The notes below the pieces were generated by a model, which saw nothing but the letters and a program-made list of their open reading frames with translations, did not search any database and was not told where the DNA came from. DNA of 43,918 nt from NCBI GenBank assembly GCA_945869675.1, contig CAMBPS010000022.1, forward strand, positions 1 through 43,918, in the 5' to 3' direction. Origin of the DNA: Prosthecobacter debontii. Its GTDB lineage: Bacteria; Verrucomicrobiota; Verrucomicrobiia; Verrucomicrobiales; Verrucomicrobiaceae. The position numbers were made by a program, and so were the translations under genes. How positions within the stretch are numbered: the first letter of the stretch is position 1; each line of letters starts with the position of its first letter. Positions 17,135-25,858 of the stretch are shown here, piece after piece.

Positions 17135-19051
17135 GTGAGTTATCAGGTCTTCGCCCGCAAATATCGTCCCAAAAACTTTGCTGATGTCCTCGGCCAAGAG
17201 CATGTCGTCCGTACACTGAGGAACGCCATCGCACAGAATCGGTTGGCTCATGCCTATCTTTTTGTCGGGCCACGTGGAACGGGAAAAACGTCCACAGCGC
17301 GTATTTTTGCCATGGCTCTGAACTGCCCGAATGGGCCAAGCATTGAGTTTGACTACAACGACCCCATTTGCAAAGAGATCGCCGAAGGCAATAGCCTAGA
17401 TGTGCTGGAAATCGATGGTGCCAGTAATAATGGCGTGGATCAGGTCCGCGATCTTCGAGAAAGTGTTAAATATGCGCCGTCCAAGTGCCGCTACAAAATC
17501 TACTACATTGATGAGGTCCACATGCTCTCCACAGCTGCTTTCAATGCGCTGCTAAAGACCCTGGAAGAACCACCTCCACACGTCAAATTCATCTTTGCCA
17601 CCACTGAGGCTAACAAAATTCTCCCCACGATCATCAGCCGTTGCCAGCGTTTTGACCTGCGCCGCATTCCACTGACGATTATCGCTAATCATCTCCTTCA
17701 CATCGCTCAGATGGAGGGTGTGGATCTAGATGAAAAAGCCGCCTATGCCATCGGAAAAGGCGCAGACGGAGGCATGAGAGATGCGCAGTCCATGTTGGAT
17801 CAGCTTGTGGCTTTTTGTGGCAATAAAATCCGTGAAGAAGACGTCTTGGAGATCTTTGGCTTCACCTCGATCCAAACGGTCTCGGAGATGGCTTATCGCA
17901 TCCTTGAAAGCAGCACCGTAGGTGCCCTTCAGCTCGTTCATGAGACAAGTGAAGCTGGCAAAGATCTCGGTAAATTGCTCACAGATCTTATCCAGCACTT
18001 CCGTACCCTATTAGTCAGTCAAGCTGACCCGAAAGCTGGTGCAGAGGATCTTGAGCCTGATATTGCCGCTCAAGTTATTGAGCAAAGTCAGATGGCAAGC
18101 ACCGAGCAATTGCTGCGTGTCGTGGACGGCCTTGCCGAAGTCGATGCCCGCATGCGTTGGGCTACCAATAAGCGGCTACATTTTGAACTGGGTGTCATCC
18201 AGGCCGTGCAAAATTACAACGAAGTTAGCCTAAGTGATGTGATTGAGGCTCTTGATGGTGGAGGCGCCGTGGCCAAACCTGCCGCCCGAGCAACCATCAC
18301 CACGGCTCGTGCTCCCAGGCCAACCCCGGTGGAGCCCGTAACTGTTCCTCCAATTGAAGCACCAAAAGACGTAGCACCCCTGGCGATGTCACCTGGCCGT
18401 GAGCCTTCCCTTATCGAGCCACCTCTCACAGCAGCAGCTGTAGCTACCTTGCGGCCAGTTTTGCCTATCGAAGATGTTCGCTTAGCGCCGAAGACTGAGG
18501 CACCTGCGCCAAAGCCAGAAGCAGAGCTGATTCTAGCGCCTCAGGTCGAAGCAGCGCCAGCCATCTCGGAAGAAGCTTTTTGGCCAGCTTTGCTGGAAAT
18601 GGTTCAAGAGCGTCGAGGACTCATTGCCAGTTGGGTGCAACTAGGAACTGTTCTATCCATCGCGAGGGGTATTGTTAAAGTCGGCTTTCCAACCACGGAA
18701 GTTCATGCCAAAGACAGCTTGAACCGCGATAATCAACGCACCTTTCTTGAAGGTATCGCCACGGAATTGCTGGGAACTCCGATGCGTTTCGAGCTTTCAC
18801 TCGATCCTTCGCTAAAGCCCCCTGCGGCCACAGAGCTTCACTTTGATCTAGGTGACTCCTCTCCTCCTGCCAAGACGATGTCAGCCGCATCTGCTACCGC
18901 GATAGTGGCTAAGGCTACTCCTGAAATTGTGGCGAAATCCGAGGAATCCGTGCCTCCGACATCTGCCGAGATCAGCGAAGAATTTCAAAACGATCCACTG
19001 ATCAAAAGCGCCGTGGAAAAATTTAAGCTTAAGCTCGCTGCAAGGGCTTAA
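17135..19051 (+). CDS. dnaX: DNA polymerase III subunit gamma/tau
   Basis: The clamp-loader ATPase of the replicative polymerase, 638 aa. The AAA+ core starts with YQVFARKYRPKNFADVLGQE and has Walker A GPRGTGKT (45-52), Walker B/DEVHML and the sensor/arginine-finger segment around TIISRCQRFDLRRI. Of the four zinc cysteines in E. coli DnaX (64, 73, 76, 79), only Cys64 and Cys79 remain; the sequence between is PNGPSIEFDYNDPI. A Pro/Ala-rich linker (about 375-490) leads to a C-terminal domain probably binding the polymerase. I see no slippery A-rich site for a programmed gamma frameshift. The start is GTG at 17135. Confidence 0.95.
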   Translation: MSYQVFARKYRPKNFADVLGQEHVVRTLRNAIAQNRLAHAYLFVGPRGTGKTSTARIFAMALNCPNGPSIEFDYNDPICKEIAEGNSLDVLEIDGASNNGVDQVRDLRESVKYAPSKCRYKIYYIDEVHMLSTAAFNALLKTLEEPPPHVKFIFATTEANKILPTIISRCQRFDLRRIPLTIIANHLLHIAQMEGVDLDEKAAYAIGKGADGGMRDAQSMLDQLVAFCGNKIREEDVLEIFGFTSIQTVSEMAYRILESSTVGALQLVHETSEAGKDLGKLLTDLIQHFRTLLVSQADPKAGAEDLEPDIAAQVIEQSQMASTEQLLRVVDGLAEVDARMRWATNKRLHFELGVIQAVQNYNEVSLSDVIEALDGGGAVAKPAARATITTARAPRPTPVEPVTVPPIEAPKDVAPLAMSPGREPSLIEPPLTAAAVATLRPVLPIEDVRLAPKTEAPAPKPEAELILAPQVEAAPAISEEAFWPALLEMVQERRGLIASWVQLGTVLSIARGIVKVGFPTTEVHAKDSLNRDNQRTFLEGIATELLGTPMRFELSLDPSLKPPAATELHFDLGDSSPPAKTMSAASATAIVAKATPEIVAKSEESVPPTSAEISEEFQNDPLIKSAVEKFKLKLAARA

Positions 19052-19166
19052 TGACTCAAGCTCAGACTGAAACCTAGCACCTATAAAGCCTGGTAGGGTT
19101 TATCAAAATGACGGCAATAGATTGTCCAAAAGAACTTTAAGGACACATCAAATCATTGATTCTTAA

Positions 19167-19241
<75 letters not shown>

Positions 19242-19274
19242 AAGGTCGTCCGCTTGTTTTGAAAGCGGGGCGTG

Positions 19275-19302
19275 AGTATGTCTCTCTTGCTTGAATTGGC
19301 AA
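19275..19302 (-). promoter_or_regulatory. Candidate sigma70-type promoter for tRNA-Thr
   Basis: On the minus strand, TTGCCA (19302-19297, 5/6 match to the -35 consensus) and CATACT (19280-19275, 4/6 match to the -10) are 16 nt apart, about 34 nt upstream of the tRNA 5' end. Confidence 0.45.
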
Positions 19303-19321
19303 GTGCTGTTTGTGATCGATT

Positions 19322-20575
19322 TTAAGATAGTAGTCTTTGCTCGATCCACTCGATGAGATCACTGGGTGATGGACGTGCGGTGATGCGGGTGGCGTAGTTT
19401 TGGCAGGCTTGCTGAATGCTCGAATTGCTGAGGAGTTGATCCAGTGCTTTTATGACATTTTCGACGGTAAAGGTTCGTGGACTGAGAGTGAGACCGATAC
19501 CGAGTTTTTGCAGCCGGTAAGCATTGTCTGGCTGATCGTGTGCCATGGCCATGATGAGCTGTGGAATGCCTGCGGCAATGCCCTGAGAAAGAGTGCCGAT
19601 ACCGCCGTGATGCACAAAGGCAGATGCCTGCGTTAGCAGGGTGGAGAAAGGGACGTACTCGACGGGTAGGATGGAACTTGGGAGATTTGGGGGGAGTTGA
19701 TCCAGTTTGCGGGTGACAAAGACGGCTCTTTGACCCAGTTGAGTGACGGCTTGTAGAGCGACCTCAAAGAAACGTCTGGCTTGGATATTGGCGCTGCCAG
19801 GTGTGAAGACGATGGGTTTTTCACCAGAGGTTAGAAAGGTGGTGAGATCACCACTCAGAGGGCGCTCCGTGGAGAGGTCCTCGAGCGGAAAATCCCACTG
19901 CAAGGCAGGCTGAGGCCAGTCTGGCTGAGGCGGAGCAAACCATTCAGGGAAGAGGCAGAGGACGCCATCGGGCGAGTGTGCCCACTCCCACCAGAGGCTC
20001 TTTGGCGGGGGGACGTTCTGCTTGGCGCACTGCACCTTCACGGCGGGTGCTGAAAAGCGATCTGCGGGGTTCGGTAATTGGATGATCCAGCGTTTTAGCC
20101 AAAGCGGGAGCTTCCTGAAAGGTGCCATGCCAGGAAAGAGCAGGGGCGTTTCATGGGCGCTGATCATCACTGCTGGCTGGAGATGCACATTGATGAGCGG
20201 GATGCCGAGCTTTTCCCTTGCAAGCCTAGCCCCAAAAACGGTGCAGGGTGCGAGAAGTAGATCAAACTGATCGGCTGTGCCGTGGCGCTGATGGATCGTG
20301 TCAAAGAAGGTCGCCGTGCTTTCACCCGCAAACTCAAAGACCATCTTCGTGCCATGATAAAGCTGCCAAACGCGTGGGTCGGAAATGAAGCGGTCAAAGT
20401 CCTCTGGCTGCCCGAGTGGAATGACCTCTATCCCAGCAGACTTGGCGGTTTCTCCAAAAACACAGGACACGATCATGGTGACGCGATGCCCGCGTTCCTT
20501 GAGCATCCTACCCAACCAGAGAAAAGGTAGCACATCACCGGCGCTGCCAAAGGGGATAAGGGCTATGTGTGACAT
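19322..20575 (-). CDS. UDP-glycosyltransferase-like protein (GT1/MGT fold)
   Basis: A 417-aa GT-B glycosyltransferase. It opens with MSHIALIPFGSAGDVLPFLWL, the glycine-rich N-terminal strand typical of macrolide/sterol glycosyltransferases. The C-terminal donor-binding region has VPFSTLLTQASAFVHHGG and GTLSQGIAAGIPQLIMAMAHDQPDNA, the family signature. Members transfer sugars from nucleotide donors to lipids or small molecules; the acceptor here is unknown. ATG 20575 was chosen because it starts the conserved strand. The upstream residues in frame (to 20686) are basic and unconserved. It diverges from prmA. Confidence 0.87.
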   Translation of the reverse strand: MSHIALIPFGSAGDVLPFLWLGRMLKERGHRVTMIVSCVFGETAKSAGIEVIPLGQPEDFDRFISDPRVWQLYHGTKMVFEFAGESTATFFDTIHQRHGTADQFDLLLAPCTVFGARLAREKLGIPLINVHLQPAVMISAHETPLLFPGMAPFRKLPLWLKRWIIQLPNPADRFSAPAVKVQCAKQNVPPPKSLWWEWAHSPDGVLCLFPEWFAPPQPDWPQPALQWDFPLEDLSTERPLSGDLTTFLTSGEKPIVFTPGSANIQARRFFEVALQAVTQLGQRAVFVTRKLDQLPPNLPSSILPVEYVPFSTLLTQASAFVHHGGIGTLSQGIAAGIPQLIMAMAHDQPDNAYRLQKLGIGLTLSPRTFTVENVIKALDQLLSNSSIQQACQNYATRITARPSPSDLIEWIEQRLLS

Positions 20576-20670
20576 GGGGTAGGGGAGTTGACGGATGAAA
20601 GGACGGGGCGACTTGATTGTCGCGTCTTTTTTACATTGGCGATCTTTCGATGCTGTCCCATGATTTCGTG

Positions 20671-21513
20671 ATGTACCTTTGGTCAAAATTGTCTTCAGAA
20701 AAATGGGCGGATGCTTGGGAAGAGCGATTCGCAGTCAATCCAGCTTTAAATCTAGTGATCACGACGGTGCCAGGCCGCAGTTCGATCCGAGTAGAGATCT
20801 ACACTGAGAAAAAGAAGGACGTCGTGGCCATCCAAAAAGAATGGGGAGGAACCGTGCGCGAGGTGAAGAATCAGAACTGGGCGGCTCTCTCCAAACAACC
20901 GATGCCAGAGATCCAAGTGCGCGGGAAAATGGTCGTATGCAGTGCGCGCACGCCTCAGGAGATCAAGAAGGCGCAAAAGGCCAATGCAGGACGTGAGATC
21001 ATCGCCATCCCCGCCGATATGGCCTTTGGCACTGGGCATCATGCAACCACTTCCACGGTTCTGAGGATGCTAGTAGATGCCGCAGAGCCTCTGGCTGGCA
21101 AACGCTGGACAATGGCTGATCTTGGCTGTGGCAGTGGCATCTTAGCCATTGCTGCTTCAAAACTAGGTGCTGCCAAGGTCTGGGGCTGTGACTTTGATCC
21201 GAAAGCCGTTTCAGTTTCCAAAGAAAACTCAGAGCGGAATGGCACTCCCAAGATTCGTTTTACCGAAGTGGATGTCCTCGAGTGGGAGCCCAAGGAGCAG
21301 TGGGACATCGTCGCGGCAAATATCTTCAGTGACATTTTAGAGGTGGCCTTTCCTCAGATCGTGCGGGCTGTGAAACCTGGTGGTGTCATCATGGCATCGG
21401 GGATTTTAAAAAAGCAGGCAGTGTGTCTGGAGGTGGCGACGGCTCATGGAGTGCGCTGGGACCGAGTCGTCACAAAAGGCAAGTGGGTCTCTGCTTGTGG
21501 TATTCGTCTTTAA
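20671..21513 (+). CDS. prmA: Ribosomal protein L11 methyltransferase
   Basis: A SAM-dependent protein methyltransferase that trimethylates L11. 280 aa. It has the conserved FGTGHHATTSTVLRML segment before SAM motif I ADLGCGSGILAIAAS, and AANIFSDILE, corresponding to the NPPF-like catalytic element (N-I in PrmA). An N-terminal domain of about 110 residues precedes the catalytic domain. ATG 20671 (MYLWSKLSSEKW) is my choice by family fit. ATG 20650 would add seven residues. No Shine-Dalgarno settles it. Confidence 0.88.
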   Translation: MYLWSKLSSEKWADAWEERFAVNPALNLVITTVPGRSSIRVEIYTEKKKDVVAIQKEWGGTVREVKNQNWAALSKQPMPEIQVRGKMVVCSARTPQEIKKAQKANAGREIIAIPADMAFGTGHHATTSTVLRMLVDAAEPLAGKRWTMADLGCGSGILAIAASKLGAAKVWGCDFDPKAVSVSKENSERNGTPKIRFTEVDVLEWEPKEQWDIVAANIFSDILEVAFPQIVRAVKPGGVIMASGILKKQAVCLEVATAHGVRWDRVVTKGKWVSACGIRL

Positions 21514-21567
21514 ATCTTCCACCGATAACTTGATTGCTTTCTAGTCGGCTTCCATGCATTTGCTGAG

Positions 21568-22917
21568 ATGAAATTCACGGGCACTTTACATCGTCAAACA
21601 CGCACCATTAGCGGCCAGCAGGTGGCACCACGCAAGAGCATGGGGCAAAACTTCCTGGTGGATGAATCGGTGGCGCAGTGGATCGCCGATCAGATTCAGC
21701 CAGATGGCGCAGATTTTGTGGTGGAGCCTGGACCTGGTCTAGGCGCCATGACCAAGCACTTGGTTGGACGCGCTAAGCAGCTGGTTCTGATAGAAAAGGA
21801 CAATGCACTGGCACCCGAACTTGAGAAGCGCTTTGCCAAAGATCCGACTGTCACAGTGCTGCATGAAGACGCTACAAAGATTGATGTCAGTGGTTGGTAT
21901 CGCCATGGCGATGTTCGTGTGATTGGCAATCTCCCCTACTCGGTGGGAGGTGAGATCTTGAAGCATTTACTGACACCGCCGACTCCCGTCACGATGGCAG
22001 TTTTCATGCTGCAAAAAGAGGTCTGCATGCGATTGGCGGCCCGTGTGGGAGAGGATGGTTACGGTGGGCTCTCCGTGCTCATTCAGCGTGACTGGGATGT
22101 GGAACTGCTGCGCATCATTCCGCCTGAGGTTTTCCAACCCAAGCCCAAGGTGGACAGTGCCATCGTCCGTTTCACTCCACGTGATCCATGCACACTGCCA
22201 GTCTGCGATCGCCGCATGTTTGAGCGACTAGTCAGGGCAGGTTTTAGCCAGCGCCGGAAGCAGATGAAGAATCTTCTACCCGAGGCACCGGGTGGCTGGC
22301 AGGCCTTGGTGGATTCTTTGGGAAAATCTGCCGCCATGCGTGCGGAAGAGTTGTCCGTGGCAGAATGGGTGCAAATTTCACGCTGGTATGAGGGCCGCAA
22401 AGACCAGGACGCAGGCCAGAAATCGAATGAGATGTTTGATGTCGTCAATGAGCGAAATGAAGTGACAGGTCAGCTGACTCGCGGTGAAGTTCACGCCAAA
22501 GGTCTCCTGCATCGTGCGGTACATGTGTTTGTGATCAATGCAAAGGGCATGATCTATCTGCAGCGCCGTTCCCATTTGAAGGATGTGTCTCCGCTGAAAT
22601 GGGATAGTAGCGCGGCTGGGCATCTCGATGTCGGTGAAAGCTATGCTGATTGTGCCATCCGTGAGACCCGCGAAGAAGTCGGTATTGAGATCACCAGCAC
22701 AGAGCTGGCTGCTCAGTTGCCAGCCGGAACTCACACGGATCATGAATTCGTCGAGCTACACATCGCCCGTCACAATGGACCCATGAAGTGTTTCCCCGAA
22801 GAGATCGCTTACGGTGAGTGGTTCATGCCTGATGTGGTCAGTGACTGGGTTCAAGCTCGTCCACAAGACTTTGCTAGAGGCTTTATCAGCTGTTGGAAGG
22901 CCTGGACTCAGAAGTGA
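21568..22917 (+). CDS. rsmA: RsmA (KsgA) 16S rRNA dimethyladenosine transferase fused to a C-terminal Nudix hydrolase
   Basis: The N-terminal ~272 residues are RsmA, which dimethylates the two adjacent adenines near the 3' end of 16S rRNA. They carry KSMGQNFLVDESV, SAM-binding VVEPGPGLGAMTKHL and catalytic NLPY (121-124). From about residue 289 a second domain starts (MFDVVNERNEVTGQ), with a complete Nudix box at about 351-373 (G-x5-E-x7-REU-x-EE-x-GU, here ending RETREEVGI). That part resembles the YfcD/isopentenyl-diphosphate-isomerase-like Nudix group. Total 449 aa, against about 270 aa for RsmA alone. The reading frame is continuous across the linker, with no stop or start that would split it cleanly. 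Confidence 0.92.
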   Translation: MKFTGTLHRQTRTISGQQVAPRKSMGQNFLVDESVAQWIADQIQPDGADFVVEPGPGLGAMTKHLVGRAKQLVLIEKDNALAPELEKRFAKDPTVTVLHEDATKIDVSGWYRHGDVRVIGNLPYSVGGEILKHLLTPPTPVTMAVFMLQKEVCMRLAARVGEDGYGGLSVLIQRDWDVELLRIIPPEVFQPKPKVDSAIVRFTPRDPCTLPVCDRRMFERLVRAGFSQRRKQMKNLLPEAPGGWQALVDSLGKSAAMRAEELSVAEWVQISRWYEGRKDQDAGQKSNEMFDVVNERNEVTGQLTRGEVHAKGLLHRAVHVFVINAKGMIYLQRRSHLKDVSPLKWDSSAAGHLDVGESYADCAIRETREEVGIEITSTELAAQLPAGTHTDHEFVELHIARHNGPMKCFPEEIAYGEWFMPDVVSDWVQARPQDFARGFISCWKAWTQK

Positions 22918-22919
22918 GT

Positions 22920-23792
22920 TCAATGAGTCAGTGCGTAAAAAATGATATTGATGCCCAGTGGATAGGCGTACTTCTCTGAAAACTCACGGAAGTACCACGG
23001 ATCCGTGCCTTCTTCCTCCCAGCCATCTCCCAGATCGGTGTTGTGACAGATTATCATGACAATGCGTTTTTTGTCGTCAAATATGGCGCGATAATGCGGC
23101 GTCTTGGCGTCCTCTCTCTCAAAGGTAATGCCTTGAGATCGCCCTTCAAGGGCCGCGTTGACGCTGGGTATCTGTGGTTTTACTTTGAGGGGAAAGACCA
23201 TGTGAAAAATCTCATGCTCCAAGGGTAGTTCTTGGGGTTCTCGGTCTGGAAAGATCTGTTTCAGGGCGGAATAAAAATTTTCCCATTGCTCTTCCCCCCA
23301 GAAATCATCCACCATGATAAAGCCTCCATTCATCATGTAATCGCGCATGGTTTTGGCTTCTTCGTCTGTGAGTGTGATGTGGCCGGGCTCGATCATGTAA
23401 ATGAACGGGTAATGCCGCATTTGTTCGGGGTCGATGTCCACCACCGCCCCTTTAGGACTGACTTGCAGGGAGGTGAGTTGTTGGAGTCGATAGCTGAAAT
23501 TCAGGTCTGCATCAGGGTAGTCTGTCAGCCAGTCACCGCCACCATTCCGTCTGCGCCCAGATTTCTGCGAATTGTGGCGTAGGCGACAAAAGGTGAACAG
23601 GTCATTGGGTAATTCCTTGGAGACTGGCCATGTCGGGAAATCTAGGAATTGGCCGTTGCGTCCTGCTTCACGTGGGTCTTCTGGCATGCTGCCATCCTTG
23701 ATGCCGAAGTTTGTTGGTGAGGGCTGATCTGCCGCCATAGACAAGAGCCCAATCAGGCCGAACGGAAGAAGGGCTGCAAGGAGTTGGTTCAT
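22920..23792 (-). CDS. Secreted DUF4159-domain protein
   Basis: A 290-aa protein with signal peptide MNQLLAALLPFGLIGLLSMA. It contains the DUF4159 hallmarks: FTFCRLRHNS, GGDWLTDYPDADLNFSYRL, MRDYMMNGGFIMVDDFWGEE and HEIFHMVFPLK. DUF4159 is a glutamine-amidotransferase-like (GATase1) fold of unknown function, often encoded near MoxR ATPase and vWA genes. None of those partners adjoins it here. An alternative GTG start at 23819 would add nine basic residues. The gene converges with rsmA, with two bases between the stops. Confidence 0.85.
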   Translation of the reverse strand: MNQLLAALLPFGLIGLLSMAADQPSPTNFGIKDGSMPEDPREAGRNGQFLDFPTWPVSKELPNDLFTFCRLRHNSQKSGRRRNGGGDWLTDYPDADLNFSYRLQQLTSLQVSPKGAVVDIDPEQMRHYPFIYMIEPGHITLTDEEAKTMRDYMMNGGFIMVDDFWGEEQWENFYSALKQIFPDREPQELPLEHEIFHMVFPLKVKPQIPSVNAALEGRSQGITFEREDAKTPHYRAIFDDKKRIVMIICHNTDLGDGWEEEGTDPWYFREFSEKYAYPLGINIIFYALTH

Positions 23793-24064
23793 GAAACGGA
23801 AGATGCGGGGCCTTGGCACTTGTGAACAAGCTTAAACTTGACCAGTTGGCTGATTCTAGCCGGACCTTTTCAAGGATGGGTGAGTGTAGCTTTGTCGTTG
23901 GCCTTTTTTGAATGATATTAATTTTAATAGACTAACTCTTTTAGTGAAATGTATGATAATTTATTTTAATTCTGATAACCAGCTCTGCCGGCATTCTCAA
24001 TTCAGATCAAAAGAGAGTGACTCATTTTTTAATTGACCATAATTTGAGGGGTGATCGAGGATTT

Positions 24065-24475
24065 ATGAAACCCTGTAACCTAGATCCTCGAAACGAGAAG
24101 CGTGGTTTTACTCTCTTCAAGATGATGGCATTCGTGGTCATTCTCTGAACCATGATTAGTTTTGCTATTCCATGGTTTGGAAATGCCAAAGAAGAACAGC
24201 GGTCTGCGGCAAAGCGTAATGCCCAGAATTTTTGCTCTTTGGGTAATTCTGCCAGCGTTGCCGGTCACGATATGACCTCGGGAGATGCCAGCGTTGAAGT
24301 TGCCTTCAAGCGGATCGCTGATGGGGTGATGATCGCTAAAAGTCCTCTCAAAGGCCGTATTTTCAAAATGCCCAACATCAACGAATCCGAGATTAAAGCG
24401 TCAAGTGCCTATGCACAGATTCGGAATAGTAAGCTGATTTATTTTCCTTCAGAGCCGACCACGCTTAGGTTGTAA
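24065..24475 (+). pseudogene. Type II secretion/type IV pilin-like pseudopilin, interrupted by in-frame TGA
   Basis: From ATG 24065, preceded by a GAGG ribosome-binding site, the frame reads MKPCNLDPRNEKRGFTLFKM and MAFVVIL, then TGA at 24146-24148, then TMISFAIPWFGNAKEEQR and on to a stop at 24475. The KRGFTL pre-pilin peptidase site and the hydrophobic helix are recognisable, but the helix is cut in its middle. Position +5 is Lys instead of the near-invariant Glu, so even a repaired protein would be unusual. The downstream ~100 residues stay in frame (ending LIYFPSEPTTLRL), so decay looks recent. A restart at the in-frame ATG at 24152 would give a protein without a processing site. Confidence 0.7.
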
Positions 24476-24557
24476 ATGAGTCGAAACGGGAGTTGTATGG
24501 ATGAGATTCACTTTGCCTTTGGCAGAATGGCAGTCCTCGACAATGATGTCGTGATTA

Positions 24558-25841
24558 ATGATCCAAAACGCAGCTCTCTTCTTAGCACTAAGGTATCTTC
24601 GACCTCAGAGGTCCTTTGTATCAGTCATTACCATGATCTCTGTGCTTGGGATTGCCGTGGGAGTGCTCATGATGATCGTGGTGCGCGCAGTGATGATGGG
24701 GTTTGAGTCGGATTTTCGTGATACTCTGATGGGGGCTAAGCCGCATGTGCTTTTCAGCCAAGATTCAGCGGGTCATTCAAAGCCCTGGCCAGAGGCGCTG
24801 CAAGGGGTCAAGGGTTCTGAACAGGTGCTGTCGGCAACAGCTTATGCGGGTGGGATCTTGTATCTTTCTAAAGGGGATCTGCAGACCTATACGCAGGTGT
24901 TTGGGATAGCCTCAGCGGACGCGCCGAATCATCTGCGTAAAATTAACGCTCATTTGATCGCTGGCTCCCTGGATTTGGTGGATGGCGGAATCGTGCTTGT
25001 GGATCAGCAGGCGCAAGAATTGGGTTTATTGGTAGGAGATGATCTCAGCGTCTACGCTTCTCAAAATGTGAACGAGGCCGTCCGGCAATACAGTGATGCC
25101 AATGATCAGGAGACAGCGTCGCAAAAAAAGGCGATCTTGGAAAAGATCACGCTGAATCCTCAAAAGCTGAAGCTCACGGGTATCTTGAAGAGTGAAACGG
25201 CAGGTTATTTAAGCTACATGACTCTGGCTACAGCCCAGTCTCTCTTTCATTTAGGGGATGGTGTGACGGGGATTGCCTTGGAGCTGGCGGAGCCTAAAAA
25301 GGCAGATCAAGTGGCTAAGTCTTTGATTGATCAGCTACCCGGCTGGAGCGCCAAGCTGTGGTCGGACGATGAAAGTGCCAGACTTGCAGCCATGGGGAAT
25401 GAGCAGACGATGATGCAGTTCGTACTTTCGATCATCGCTCTGGTTGCGGCTTTCTCGGTCATGAATACAACGATTACCATCACGATGCAAAAACGGCGTG
25501 AAATTGGTGTCATCGCAGCCTTAGGCGGGCGTCCCAGCCAGATCATTCATGTCTTTCTGATTCAAGCTGTGATAGTCGGTGTGCTAGGAACGGGTTTGGG
25601 ACTGTTGGGTAGCCTGCTTGCCTTATGGCTTCGAAATGATCTTCGTGATCTGCTGACCCTAGTGGCAGGTGGGCAGGTTCATGCCGTGGACGGAGTTTTC
25701 CTTTCCTCGATACCCGCGCTTCTTGAACCTTGGGATGTGGTCATGACTTGCAGCACTTCGATCCTGCTTTGTATTGTGGCCGGCTTTTTGCCTGCTTGGG
25801 TGGCTGCTCGTGTGGATCCCGCGGTTGCTCTGCGGGATTGA
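24558..25841 (+). CDS. LolC/LolE-like ABC transporter permease
   Basis: A 427-aa inner-membrane permease. It has an N-terminal transmembrane helix after LRYLRPQRSFVSVITMISVL, a large periplasmic region (about 50-270), and three C-terminal helices, including VLSIIALVAAFSVMNTTIT followed by MQKRREIGVIAALGG. This is the LolC/E (FtsX-superfamily, MacB-like) topology used to release lipoproteins from the inner membrane. No LolD ATPase gene is next to it. The LolA-like gene in this window is about 15 kb away. ATG 24558 gives a normal N-terminus. Confidence 0.85.
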   Translation: MIQNAALFLALRYLRPQRSFVSVITMISVLGIAVGVLMMIVVRAVMMGFESDFRDTLMGAKPHVLFSQDSAGHSKPWPEALQGVKGSEQVLSATAYAGGILYLSKGDLQTYTQVFGIASADAPNHLRKINAHLIAGSLDLVDGGIVLVDQQAQELGLLVGDDLSVYASQNVNEAVRQYSDANDQETASQKKAILEKITLNPQKLKLTGILKSETAGYLSYMTLATAQSLFHLGDGVTGIALELAEPKKADQVAKSLIDQLPGWSAKLWSDDESARLAAMGNEQTMMQFVLSIIALVAAFSVMNTTITITMQKRREIGVIAALGGRPSQIIHVFLIQAVIVGVLGTGLGLLGSLLALWLRNDLRDLLTLVAGGQVHAVDGVFLSSIPALLEPWDVVMTCSTSILLCIVAGFLPAWVAARVDPAVALRD

Positions 25842-25858
25842 TCATTTGAGCTAGTCGA

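Noticed and set aside
17135..19051. Programmed frameshift producing a gamma form of DnaX.
   Set aside because: No A-rich slippery heptamer with a stem-loop was found in the expected region.
24065..24475. UGA recoded as an amino acid in the pseudopilin gene.
   Set aside because: TGA is used as a normal stop by other genes in the window, no recoding signal is apparent, and the Glu+5 to Lys change also argues for decay.
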